NCBI RefSeq assembly: GCF_003313505.1
Contig: NZ_QMHO01000008.1
Location: 81,457-145,456, forward strand
Source of the DNA: Pedobacter nanyangensis
GTDB lineage: Bacteria; Bacteroidota; Bacteroidia; Sphingobacteriales; Sphingobacteriaceae
Direction of reading: 5' to 3'
Length of the DNA: 64,000 nt
Part shown: positions 26,618 through 35,606 of the stretch, piece after piece
Layout of the letters: each line of letters starts with the position of its first letter
How positions within the stretch are numbered: position 1 is the stretch's first letter
Translations under genes and position numbers: made by a program
The notes under the pieces: generated by a model
Database searches by the model: none
What the model saw: only the letters and a program-made list of their open reading frames with translations
What the model was told of the DNA's origin: nothing

Positions 26618-27607
26618 ATGAAACCAAATATCAAGAACATAGCAGTACTGACCTCAGGAGGCGATGCTCCGGGCATGAACGCCTGCATTAGAGCTGTTGT
26701 GCGTACCGGAATTTACCATGGCAAAAACATGTTCGGTGCCATACAAGGCTACCAAGGTTTAATTAGTAACAATATTATTCCCATGAATGCCCGCTCTGTA
26801 AGCAACATTTTACACATGGGCGGAACCATCCTTAAAACGGCCAGGTGCCTGGAGTTTAAGGAAGATGCCGGAATGGAAATTGCCTTTAAAAATTTAAAGG
26901 AAAAAGAAATTGACGGATTAGTGGTGATTGGCGGCGATGGAACCTTTACCGGAGCTAAAAGATTTGGCGAAAAATTCGGCATCAATGTTATTGGAGTACC
27001 AGGCACTATAGACAATGACCTTTATGGATCTGATTTTACCTTGGGCTACGATACGGCCATCAATACCGTAATTGAGGCCATAGATAAAATCAGGGACACT
27101 GCCGACTCGCACGACAGGCTGTTCTTTGTGGAAGTAATGGGCCGCGATTCTGGCTGCATTGCCCTGCGCAGTGCCATTGCCAGTGGCGCCGAAGCCGTGT
27201 TGTTGCCCGAAAGAGAAACCTCCCTAAAAGAGCTGATCACGAAACTTAAATCAGGAGCCTCAACCAAAAAATCATCCAGCATCGTGATTGTTTCCGAAGG
27301 AAATAAATACGGTGGTGCCTACGATATTGCCAAGGCGGTGAAGCGTAAGTTCACCCACTATGATACCAAAGTGACCATTTTAGGACACCTACAGCGCGGT
27401 GGCAGCCCCAGCGGTTTCGACAGGATTTTGGGAAGCCGCCTAGGTTTTGCGGCAACCAATGCCCTTATTGCCGGCGAAAGCATGAAAATGGTTGGGCTTA
27501 AGGGCAATGAAATAGGACTTACGCCATTAAGCGAGGCCCTAAGCGGATTAAGTAACTACAAGCTGGAAGACGACTTGCTTGAAATGACCCATGTTTTATC
27601 CATATAA
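26618..27607 (+). CDS. pfkA: ATP-dependent 6-phosphofructokinase
   Basis: A 329-residue group I phosphofructokinase that commits fructose 6-phosphate to glycolysis. Motifs: IAVLTSGGDAPGMNACIRA, VIGGDGTFTGA and PGTIDND. The G in GGDG and the G (not K) in PGTIDND indicate ATP rather than pyrophosphate as donor. HLQRGGSPSGFDRI is the substrate/effector signature. It is the first gene of a three-gene group with the second kinase paralogue (6-base gap) and gapA. The shared operator upstream suggests control by the divergent Nudix-type regulator. Confidence 0.95.
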   Translation: MKPNIKNIAVLTSGGDAPGMNACIRAVVRTGIYHGKNMFGAIQGYQGLISNNIIPMNARSVSNILHMGGTILKTARCLEFKEDAGMEIAFKNLKEKEIDGLVVIGGDGTFTGAKRFGEKFGINVIGVPGTIDNDLYGSDFTLGYDTAINTVIEAIDKIRDTADSHDRLFFVEVMGRDSGCIALRSAIASGAEAVLLPERETSLKELITKLKSGASTKKSSSIVIVSEGNKYGGAYDIAKAVKRKFTHYDTKVTILGHLQRGGSPSGFDRILGSRLGFAATNALIAGESMKMVGLKGNEIGLTPLSEALSGLSNYKLEDDLLEMTHVLSI

Positions 27608-27613
27608 ACGAAA

Positions 27614-28456
27614 ATGATTGCAGTAGTATATAGTGGTTCCAAGAACGCTTGCTGGAAAATTTCACAAGATGGTAAATCGATGATCGAAACGCATACCGCA
27701 GGCATTAACCCTTGCTTTAATGACCCCAAGCAAACGCTCCAGATCCTAAGCAAGAACATTACCTTGATCCATAATGCCGAGAGCATTAAAAAGATCTATG
27801 TTTTCGCCGCTGGCGCATCGGCCAAAGAGAAACAAAAAGAACTGGCTGCTACCCTGGAACAGTTTTTTGTGAACAGCAAAATAAAGGTAAAAGATGACCT
27901 GTATGGCGCCGCCATTGCCGCCTGCCACAACCAAACCGGCATTGTAGGCATTTTGGGTAGCGGAGCAAACTGTGCTTATTACAATGGCAAAAAACCTGAG
28001 AAGAACAATTATGGCCTTGGCTATATTTTGGCCGATGAAGGCTCGGCCAATTATTTCGGGAAAATGCTGTTAAAGAATTTTCTGGAAGACAAGCTTCCTG
28101 CGGAGCTGAAAACAAAAATTGAAGCACAATACCATGTTGACCGCCCAACCATTTTGGAGCGCGTTTACCGGAAACCCCAGGCACAAACCTATCTGGCTTC
28201 GTTCCTCGATTTCTACATCGAGAACAGAAACCATAAGTTTATCCAACAGTTGGTAGCGCAGGGCTTTGAAAAATATTTCAGCACCTATATCCTCCCTACC
28301 CTTGAAAAACATCCTAATGAAGAAATACATTTCGTGGGCTCGGTAGCCGGGCATTTCCAAGATCAGCTTAGAGAAGTGGCCGCACAGCATCAGCTCAAAA
28401 TCATGTCTGTAACCAGAGAGCCCATACACAACATATTGAATTATTACACCAATTAA
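27614..28456 (+). CDS. Paralogue of the N-acetylglucosamine-kinase-like ATPase with degenerate ATP site
   Basis: A 280-residue protein alignable over its length with the kinase at 24489. The phosphate-1 loop D-G-G-S-T-K-T is replaced by Y6-S-G-S-K-N-A, so the Mg/phosphate aspartate is lost. The signature GDEGSGS becomes ADEGSAN. The phosphate-2 loop (GILGSGANCAYYNG) and the catalytic aspartate region (VKDDLYGAAIAA) are kept. It is 6 bases after pfkA and is surely in the same transcript. I infer a sugar-binding, regulatory or weakly active paralogue, possibly a heterodimer partner of the first kinase; an altered donor specificity cannot be excluded. Confidence 0.8.
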   Translation: MIAVVYSGSKNACWKISQDGKSMIETHTAGINPCFNDPKQTLQILSKNITLIHNAESIKKIYVFAAGASAKEKQKELAATLEQFFVNSKIKVKDDLYGAAIAACHNQTGIVGILGSGANCAYYNGKKPEKNNYGLGYILADEGSANYFGKMLLKNFLEDKLPAELKTKIEAQYHVDRPTILERVYRKPQAQTYLASFLDFYIENRNHKFIQQLVAQGFEKYFSTYILPTLEKHPNEEIHFVGSVAGHFQDQLREVAAQHQLKIMSVTREPIHNILNYYTN

Positions 28457-28500
28457 ATTACCATGAAACGGTTTTGACCCTCCTCGGAACTTTTTCATGA

Positions 28501-29526
<1,026 letters not shown>

Positions 29527-29554
29527 TCATAGGTCTTTCCTAACCAAAATAGTA

Positions 29555-29583
29555 AAAGCGGTACCCAAGGGTGCTGCTTTTTT
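29555..29583 (+). terminator. Intrinsic terminator of gapA
   Basis: AAAGCGGTACCC (29555-29566) pairs with GGGTGCTGCTTT (29569-29580) with G-T pairs only, followed by T. Confidence 0.85.
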
Positions 29584-29986
29584 GTTTGATGGGTAGGCAC
29601 ACCAAGCATGCCATTCGGAACGTATCAGCGAAGCCCGCTAGCAGCCACGGCGTAAATGTCTCCTCAAAGCGTGCTTCCTTCTCCTACTTGTCATTCCGCA
29701 CCTAGTTGTTATCCCGAGCTTAGCTAGGAAGCTCCAATTATTCGCTTAATAAGGTCCTTCGCTAACAATCTGGATAAAGCATCAATAAATGCGATTAGCC
29801 AATCTACAGCTCTCTGCGCTACGGCCCATATGACGGGAGTAGGAAACTAATTGCTGATGAACCGATGAACAAATAAGCTAATGAACAACTTTCTAAAAAA
29901 CCAAACAATCAACAAACTGACAAACCATTCAGCTACCCTCAGATGTTAATTAAAGTTAAATACCGTATGAACAAAACTATTTCTCG
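29584..29986. other. Noncoding spacer with degenerate repeats
   Basis: About 400 bases with no supported gene. It holds fragments like GTCATTCCGCAC and TATCCCGAGC, which resemble pieces of palindromic repeats, and phrase-like AATGAAC units at 29855-29935. No hairpin with a T run and no protein family is seen. Confidence 0.5.
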
Positions 29987-30016
29987 TTGCGGTTAGCAAT
30001 GCGTTTAGTATTTTTG
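29987..30016 (+). promoter_or_regulatory. Complete Bacteroidota-type promoter without a following gene
   Basis: TTG (29987-29989), a 19-base spacer and TATTTTTG (30009-30016) fit the -33/-7 consensus well. No reading frame follows; the transcript would run into the candidate small RNA at 30195 as an alternative, longer form. Confidence 0.45.
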
Positions 30017-30145
30017 CGTTTAACTAATAGTTTTTGCGGTGGAAACCTGCAATGTTCATTGAAATTGACAATACTTTGTATCATGTTTGCACAAACACGC
30101 AACACAAGGTCACAGAAATGTCATAACAAATGACAAAATAAAATT

Positions 30146-30172
30146 TTCTTAGTGTATTATTTACACTAAGAA
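30146..30172. promoter_or_regulatory. Candidate operator 3, perfect 11-bp arms
   Basis: TTCTTAGTGTA (30146-30156), TTATT, TACACTAAGAA (30162-30172) is a perfect palindrome. It contains the core of operators 1 and 2 with the same 5-base spacer. It covers the place where the -33 box of the next promoter should be, 10 bases ahead of the -7 box, so it could serve repression or activation. Confidence 0.65.
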
Positions 30173-30182
30173 AAATAATCCC

Positions 30183-30190
30183 TACATTTG
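30183..30190 (+). promoter_or_regulatory. -7 box of the candidate small RNA
   Basis: TACATTTG matches TAnnTTTG exactly. The predicted start, about 4 bases on, is the first base of a 7-bp hairpin at 30195. Confidence 0.55.
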
Positions 30191-30194
30191 TATC

Positions 30195-30324
30195 GTTGGT
30201 TTAAGAGCCGACCTTTGAAAATTAGAAATTCCTCCTTAATTGGAATAAAGATCAACCCGTTCATACAGGTTTATATTTGGTTAGAAAGAGAGACAAGTCT
30301 GGATGGATTGTCTCTTTTCTTTTT
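30195..30324 (+). ncRNA. Candidate structured small RNA (about 130 nt)
   Basis: The stretch has a promoter, three or four hairpins and a terminator, and no credible protein. Hairpin 1: GTTGGTT (30195-30201) with AGCCGAC (30206-30212), 7 pairs and a 4-base loop, starting at the predicted 5' end. Hairpin 2: ATTCC (30228-30232) with GGAAT (30242-30246); its loop side starts TCCTTAATT, and CCTCCT spans stem and loop. A weak AACC/GGTT hairpin lies at 30254-30271. The last hairpin, AGAGACAA (30289-30296) with TTGTCTCT (30308-30315), precedes a T-rich run and acts as terminator. The palindrome over the promoter links it to the glycolytic regulon. No Rfam family is recognised. Confidence 0.45.
30277..30324 (+). 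repeat. 48-bp direct repeat, left attachment site (attL)
   Basis: From TTGGTTAGAAAG to the final TTCTTTTT this 48-base sequence is identical to 35607-35654. It contains the terminator hairpin of the candidate small RNA. The sequences outside the two copies differ, as expected for attachment sites of an integrated element. Confidence 0.8.
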
Positions 30325-30418
30325 AGTGGGTATTTCAAGCAAATTAAAGCTGTTTTTATACCATAACACAATTTAGTACAACCACTAAAAACACTTTATT
30401 TCTTTCTAAAAAGAGCTA

Positions 30419-30967
30419 TTATTTTACGTTTTCATTACTTTTTTTATTACTTCTATTACGCTTTTCTTCTGCCTTTAAATCATATTTAAGTCGTATTTCT
30501 GATACTGGCGTGGGTTCTTCATCTCTATTAGTTATTACTTTTGCTGACTTTATTTCTTCAAAAACATCTTTTATTAGTTGTTTGGGGTCTGATGCTGCGT
30601 GCTTTTTCGCACTACTAGAAGCACCTAAAATATAGCCAGTAAGTTCTTTAATTAAGCTTCTTAATTTAAAAGAGCTTTGCAAATGATTCACATTAAATAA
30701 TTGCTTGTATAGCTCTATCAGAAAATCTAAATCATCTATCCACTGGATTACATCTTCATTTGAGAATTTAAAACCAACATTAACACCTGTCTGCTCTTTA
30801 TCTTTGATATGAGCCAATAATTTCTTTATTGTAGTAATATCGTTGTTAGGAAAGTTAACACCATTATAAAGCAGTCTAACACTATTATTGAAGCTACTAC
30901 TATTTAGCTGCTCTACCTTCAATATCTTACTTTCCACTACTACCACATTAAAATTGCTGTTTTCCAT
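30419..30967 (-). CDS. Hypothetical protein of the integrative element
   Basis: A 182-residue protein, acidic in the middle and strongly basic at the C-terminus (KAEEKRNRSNKKSNENVK), without signal peptide or membrane helix. The segment LLYNGVNFPNNDITTIKKLLAHIKDKEQ and a helical region at 75-120 are the only visible structure. I do not recognise it. It lies directly inside the left attachment site and is transcribed towards it. Its low GC content matches the element, not the chromosome. Confidence 0.6.
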   Translation of the reverse strand: MENSNFNVVVVESKILKVEQLNSSSFNNSVRLLYNGVNFPNNDITTIKKLLAHIKDKEQTGVNVGFKFSNEDVIQWIDDLDFLIELYKQLFNVNHLQSSFKLRSLIKELTGYILGASSSAKKHAASDPKQLIKDVFEEIKSAKVITNRDEEPTPVSEIRLKYDLKAEEKRNRSNKKSNENVK

Positions 30968-31147
30968 TTTAGTGAGTTTTAATAATTTACATTATCAGAA
31001 ATAAGGTTAAAGAATTAATATTCAAAATTTTTTGCCGAAAAAATTTGCGCACTTCACGAATGTACTTGCTCATATTAATTATCCCCCCCTGCCCACTATT
31101 AAGAAAAGGGATACCAATGCTCGACTATTTATATTAAACAATGTATT

Positions 31148-31324
31148 ATGAAAGCGAGAAACCATGACAAACCAATAACCCAGAATATAATAAATGAAGT
31201 GATGAAACTTGTAAAATTAAATTACAATGCTCAAGAGATTGCCAATCGTCTAGGGCGTAGTAAAAACTCAATATATAACATTACTAGGCAGCATAGAATT
31301 GATTTACAGAAAAAAAGCAATTAA
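31148..31324 (+). CDS. Small helix-turn-helix protein
   Basis: A 58-residue frame from the ATG at 31148 to TAA at 31324. The second half forms a helix-turn-helix of the homeodomain/resolvase kind (NAQEIANRLGRSKNSIYN, then ITRQHRIDLQ), with a basic tail. Such mini-proteins in mobile elements serve as excisionases or small repressors. It lies between divergent neighbours within the integrative element. The short length makes the call less certain, but the HTH pattern is hard to get by chance. Confidence 0.6.
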   Translation: MKARNHDKPITQNIINEVMKLVKLNYNAQEIANRLGRSKNSIYNITRQHRIDLQKKSN

Positions 31325-31449
31325 CTGCACTGTCGTTACGGAAAATACCGTAAAACAAGTTAAAAAAGGCTGACTTTTAGAGCCAATAACCGCAAAATTA
31401 CATAGATAAGCGTAGGTTATGGATATGTTTAACCTAGGTTATTGCAAGG

Positions 31450-31701
31450 TTAATCTTTGTCCTCAATAGGCTTCTCGGGTAAAAAATCTCTCGGGCTACA
31501 TTTAAAAATGTTTGCCAAACGGTTTAACTGTTCAATGCTGTACTTACTCCTACTTTTAGGGCTTTCAATCTGACCAACAAAAGCATCGGAAACACCCAAT
31601 TTAACGGCAAGTACAGCTTGGCTTATTTTGAGCTCTATACGCAGTCTTTTTACATTCTCTATTACTAATAGGTCAAACTCGCTTTTTGGTTGTCCCCTCA
31701 T
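31450..31701 (-). CDS. XRE-family transcriptional regulator
   Basis: An 83-residue HTH_3 protein. The DNA-binding domain covers about residues 12-70: LRIELKISQAVLAVKLGVSDAFVGQIESPK is the classical Cro/CI helix-turn-helix, followed by YSIEQLNRLANIFKCSPRDFLPEK. The gene is divergent from the lipoprotein gene at 31831, so a role as repressor of that operon or of its own promoter is plausible. It is part of the 5.3-kb element. Confidence 0.88.
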   Translation of the reverse strand: MRGQPKSEFDLLVIENVKRLRIELKISQAVLAVKLGVSDAFVGQIESPKSRSKYSIEQLNRLANIFKCSPRDFLPEKPIEDKD

Positions 31702-31830
31702 GAAAGCTAAGGACGGAACATATCAAAAGCGACACACTAAGCAATACTTGGTAAGTAAAAATAATTTGCATATTATTGTCTTTATAAATCATAACTTCAT
31801 ACAAAATGCCCCTCAATTAAGCGCACTCTC

Positions 31831-32661
31831 ATGAAAAAAAACAATCTACTGTTATTAATATCCATTACTATTATTACTTCATGCTCTAAAAAATCCCCAG
31901 AGGAATTAGCTAAAAAGGCATGTGACTGTTACAAAGAAGCAAAATCAATAAAAAATCAAACCAAACTTCTACGGAAGATGGATGAATGCTTTAATGTGGT
32001 ACAAAGCAGCCTACAAGAGTTAGAGCAATTAGGTATCGACAACGATTGGAGTGATGAGCAAGTAGAGCGAGCTAAAAGCACCTTCAACAAAATCTATGAT
32101 AACTGTGATGGCAGCAAATCGGAAAATTCCGTAAGTGATGATTACGCCAGTGGCACAAATGAAACTTACGACAATACAGTAAATCATGATGCCGCAACTA
32201 CTACATTAAATGAAGTTAGTAATGCTCCCTTAATGCATGATAATCAAACAATAAATAATGCTGTAAAAGAGATTAAAGCAAAATTTTATGCTATAAACTA
32301 TAAAAAACTACAGACCGACACAATTGAAACTAGTGAAAATTTTGAAGATGACCTTACCATCGTATTTAAGGATAAATCTAATAAGGTAGTGAAAATTATA
32401 GCACAAATGCGAGGTGCTAACATTATAAGCTCTGCCGAATATTACTATTCTAATAATAATCTTTATTTCATTTATGAGCATCAGAATGCTACCAACACCA
32501 ATCCTAATGGTTATCAAAAAAGAACTTACGTTTACAATAATGACATTATCAAAATCATAGAAAATGGAAATGAAATATCTTGTAAAGAAGATTGTGATTT
32601 TAGTCTACAAAGTAAGCCATACAGACTAATGAGACATTATTACGCACTTGAAGGAAATTAA
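31831..32661 (+). CDS. Predicted lipoprotein, element cargo
   Basis: A 276-residue protein with a lipoprotein signal (MKKNNLLLLISITIITSC; lipobox ITSC, cysteine 18). The first 100 residues after the cysteine are helical with several cysteines (KKACDCYKEAK, DECFNVV, YDNCDG) and include a low-complexity Asn/Ser/Thr stretch; the C-terminal 130 residues look beta-rich with many Tyr. No family is recognised. It is followed 5 bases later by a membrane protein gene, so they likely work together at the cell envelope. Carriage on a mobile element suggests an accessory role, such as immunity or surface exclusion, but nothing proves it. Confidence 0.65.
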   Translation: MKKNNLLLLISITIITSCSKKSPEELAKKACDCYKEAKSIKNQTKLLRKMDECFNVVQSSLQELEQLGIDNDWSDEQVERAKSTFNKIYDNCDGSKSENSVSDDYASGTNETYDNTVNHDAATTTLNEVSNAPLMHDNQTINNAVKEIKAKFYAINYKKLQTDTIETSENFEDDLTIVFKDKSNKVVKIIAQMRGANIISSAEYYYSNNNLYFIYEHQNATNTNPNGYQKRTYVYNNDIIKIIENGNEISCKEDCDFSLQSKPYRLMRHYYALEGN

Positions 32662-32666
32662 AAATC

Positions 32667-33158
32667 ATGGAAAATTTTATAGAAAATGAAACAAAAATAG
32701 CTGATATAGTTATTGGTTTAGAAACGTTTACGGTTACAAACAAAAGAGTGCTATATAACAATGGTAACTACAATACATTTATTGGTATTGACGAGCTAAG
32801 AGGTGCAGAGACAAGAGATGAGAATGTAAAACACTCTAAATTTGATATAAATATCGAACAACTTGTTCTACGCTCATCAATTATAATGTTTCTATTAATA
32901 TATTTCTATTTCTGGTTTATAGAAGATAACATTCTAAGTGGATTCATTTTCGGCTTTTTTGGCTCATTATCCCTAACAGCTATACTAGCTATTATTGCAT
33001 TTATTATAAAGAAAGCTGCTACTAAACACGAACTACTTACCCTACTTACGATAAATAAAAAGGATAATACATTATTCGCAAACCAATATTATGACACTTC
33101 TAATAAAAGTAGGATAGTTGAATTAACAAACACGATTAACAACACCATCTATAAATAA
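32667..33158 (+). CDS. Membrane protein with N-terminal PH-like strand region
   Basis: A 163-residue protein. Residues 1-60 form short strands ending with TVTNKRVLYNNGNYNTFIGIDELRG, the pattern of bacterial PH-like domains (the phrase TNKRVLY is typical). Two membrane helices follow at about 70-88 and 92-113, then a second strand region. It starts 5 bases after the lipoprotein stop and is therefore in the same operon. The function is unknown. Confidence 0.65.
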   Translation: MENFIENETKIADIVIGLETFTVTNKRVLYNNGNYNTFIGIDELRGAETRDENVKHSKFDINIEQLVLRSSIIMFLLIYFYFWFIEDNILSGFIFGFFGSLSLTAILAIIAFIIKKAATKHELLTLLTINKKDNTLFANQYYDTSNKSRIVELTNTINNTIYK

Positions 33159-33168
33159 ATACACAATA

Positions 33169-33918
33169 TTAGCAAGCAGCTTTTAAGGACGTAGTGTTAT
33201 AAAACCAATAGTCAATTTGTGATTGCTTTTGCTTATTATTAGTATTTAATTTATCTATTATGTAAACCAAGGACTCTTCTTTATCGGTTATTAGCTCCGA
33301 ATAATTATAACCTTTTTTAATGCTAAATATTTGATATATGTATTTATCATATTGGTCTTTTGTTAGTCCGTTATCATCAACTACATAGTGAGTATGCACA
33401 TGATTATCCGCATACTCTACACCTATAAAATAACTATTAATTATCCCTCTTTTTAGCAAGGTTTCAAAAATATAATAAGCATCTTTATAAGCACCAAACA
33501 TTGAGATGTTGTTCCTATATGTTAAGCTACCTTTTACCTTAAAATCAAACTCTTCTAGGTAGTTAAACATATCATTTTTATACCCTAAATGAAATTTTAA
33601 ATTATCGCTCTCTATACAATTCGTTTTTTGGCAACTGGCATTCTCTAATCTCCTTCTTTCTTTTGAAGTTATCGGAATGATATTACTTTCCGCTAACCAT
33701 TTCCTTGTTTTTAACTGGTCATATTGGTAATTTATATATCCCAAACTATCTTTTTCTTTATTAAACTTTCTCTCTTGGTAGTAAAAAGCATTTTCTAATT
33801 TTTTTCTTTCTACTGAAGATAAAGGCAGAATATTTCCTTCTGCCAACCACTTTTTAGTTCTCTTTGCTCTTCTTGTCTTTTGCGTATCTATTTTGTTATT
33901 CATTAATTTATCCATCAC
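33169..33918 (-). CDS. Candidate HUH-type Rep/relaxase-like protein
   Basis: A 249-residue protein. The N-terminal half carries a 24-residue direct repeat: residues 21-44 and 71-94 share the pattern K-W-L-A-E-x-N-I-x-P-x4-E-R-x-x-L-E-N-A. The C-terminal half has FIGVEYADNHVHTHYVV, with H173-V-H175-T-H177 fitting the HUH metal motif of rolling-circle Rep proteins and relaxases. A later Y219-I-I-D-K223 could be the nicking tyrosine motif. The upstream FGAYKDAYYIFETLLKRG matches motif 1 context only loosely. If right, the protein would nick the element for replication or mobilisation. The family is not certain. Confidence 0.5.
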   Translation of the reverse strand: MMDKLMNNKIDTQKTRRAKRTKKWLAEGNILPLSSVERKKLENAFYYQERKFNKEKDSLGYINYQYDQLKTRKWLAESNIIPITSKERRRLENASCQKTNCIESDNLKFHLGYKNDMFNYLEEFDFKVKGSLTYRNNISMFGAYKDAYYIFETLLKRGIINSYFIGVEYADNHVHTHYVVDDNGLTKDQYDKYIYQIFSIKKGYNYSELITDKEESLVYIIDKLNTNNKQKQSQIDYWFYNTTSLKAAC

Positions 33919-34154
33919 AACTATTTGTTATTTAGAGCTTTAAACTCTTAAAACTTAAATGCTAAGTGGTTACTAGTGTTAAGTCACTCTTTTCATAGAA
34001 ATAGTTTACAATTGAAATTTTCGACATGTTATTTTCTCAAACCTTCGTAAGCATCTGAAAATCAGAGACAAAAAATGAAAATAAATTGAAGTAGTAAGAC
34101 ATATTGAATACATTAATACGCTCACTTTAGCAGGTGGGTAGAAAAATTGGAGCA

Positions 34155-34184
34155 TAAAAAAAGAGGTAATTACATACCTCTTTT
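34155..34184 (-). terminator. Intrinsic terminator of the integrase gene
   Basis: AAAAGAGGTA (34159-34168) pairs with TACCTCTTTT (34175-34184), 10 bp perfect. On the minus strand a T run follows. The rest of the 33919-34217 spacer shows nothing. Confidence 0.8.
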
Positions 34185-34217
34185 ATATGATTTATCAAAA
34201 ATCCGACCTCACATAAC

Positions 34218-35540
34218 CTACTTAATCTGTTTAGCTAAATATTCATCTAAACTAAAGTAAGTACTATCATTACCTGACCTATCATAAATCTGTGTAGTTT
34301 GTATTTTTACGTGGTCTGCTCTTTTTTGGGTTGCCAATATATCTTCTTGACTAGAAATAGTAATACTGGTATGCTTCATTTCATAAATCTGTATATGATT
34401 TAAATGTTCATAATCTTCTCTAAATTTAAGAACCTGTAAATCCCTTATATCACCTTGGCTAATCGGCTTACCACCACTTTTAAACCTATTCCTACCGCCC
34501 AACAAATAGTCTTCTGGGTTTATAGCCCGTCCGTTCGCTGCGGTGTTTGTGTAAAAGCAGCTTACCAACTCTTTAGCTTTAGGTGATAGTGGTATCCAAC
34601 GGCTTTTATCCTTATTGATTGCAGAAGAAGACTTTTTCATATTAAATACTTTTATTCTGCTATTATCTAAATCAATATGTTGGTGTTGAATGTGATAAGA
34701 TTGCACAGGTCTAATGTTATTTTCAAAAACAAGTAAACATATTAAATGCAATCGCAAATACTTTGATTGGTTCAGCTTACTAAAAAACTCTATTAAATCA
34801 CTATCACTAACGTAGTTGTACTTAGGCTTTTGGTGAGACGTGTCTAATGGTGCTATTTTGGCAGGATGATTCTTTATGTTCAAATCTTTAACATCAATCA
34901 ACCAATTATAAAATGATTTAACATATACCATATATTGATTCACGCTACTACACGCTAATCCTTCTGGCTTTTTATCTGTCGGTGTTTTCAAAAGATAATA
35001 CTTAAAAGCTTCCCAAACATCCACTCTCAAATCTCTCAATCTTAGATACTTATATTGGTCTTGACTGAAAAAATCATTTAGTCTCTTATTTCTATTACGG
35101 TAATTATCAATACGTTTTAACTGCCCTATTTCGTTCTGCTCTTCTTGCTTTTTAAAATAAGCATTAACGGCAGAAAGCACCGTAACGTTCATGTTTAAAC
35201 TAGCTTCCTCTTTGGCAACATTTAAACTAGACACTATATAATCAATTTTACTCGCATACAACTCTTTGAAATCATCAATCTTTTGGCTCAACGTTGGTCT
35301 AGTATTACCTCGACTGTTTATATAGTCGTTATACATAGCCCTTACCTCTTCCTTATGCTTCTTTTGCTTTTGATTATAGTAACTCTCTAAGAAGTAATTA
35401 TTCTGCTTGTCATTTTTCGAATTATCATAATATCTATTAGGAATTTTCAACGTGATTTTCACTCCAGAATACACACCTAACGGATACTTATCATGCTGCT
35501 CCTTTTTTATTACTTTTTGCATTTTCATTACTTTTTTCAT
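34218..35540 (-). CDS. Tyrosine recombinase / phage-type integrase
   Basis: A 440-residue site-specific recombinase with an N-terminal Arm/SAM-like region (about 100-220) and a C-terminal catalytic domain. The first catalytic arginine lies in ENNIRPVQSYH. The usual H-x-x-R box is Y-E-M-K in IYEMKHTSIT, a variant that is common in Bacteroidota integrases; the second histidine is in ADHVKIQTTQIYDR, where Y is the nucleophile. It sits 67 bases from the right 48-bp repeat and is transcribed away from it. It most probably catalyses recombination between the two repeats. Confidence 0.92.
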   Translation of the reverse strand: MKKVMKMQKVIKKEQHDKYPLGVYSGVKITLKIPNRYYDNSKNDKQNNYFLESYYNQKQKKHKEEVRAMYNDYINSRGNTRPTLSQKIDDFKELYASKIDYIVSSLNVAKEEASLNMNVTVLSAVNAYFKKQEEQNEIGQLKRIDNYRNRNKRLNDFFSQDQYKYLRLRDLRVDVWEAFKYYLLKTPTDKKPEGLACSSVNQYMVYVKSFYNWLIDVKDLNIKNHPAKIAPLDTSHQKPKYNYVSDSDLIEFFSKLNQSKYLRLHLICLLVFENNIRPVQSYHIQHQHIDLDNSRIKVFNMKKSSSAINKDKSRWIPLSPKAKELVSCFYTNTAANGRAINPEDYLLGGRNRFKSGGKPISQGDIRDLQVLKFREDYEHLNHIQIYEMKHTSITISSQEDILATQKRADHVKIQTTQIYDRSGNDSTYFSLDEYLAKQIK

Positions 35541-35606
35541 TACCTTAAAATCAAAAATATGCTTTTAAATGCAATTAAACAAGTATTTAACAAATACAGT
35601 TTTTTC

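Noticed and set aside
30277..30324. tRNA or tmRNA 3' end as integration target
   Set aside because: The repeat contains no T-loop, no CCA end and no tmRNA-like features; it is a terminator-type hairpin.
30188..30376. 62-codon frame across the candidate small RNA
   Set aside because: It runs through the terminator hairpin and beyond the attachment site into the element, so it cannot be an ancestral gene; the composition is not protein-like.
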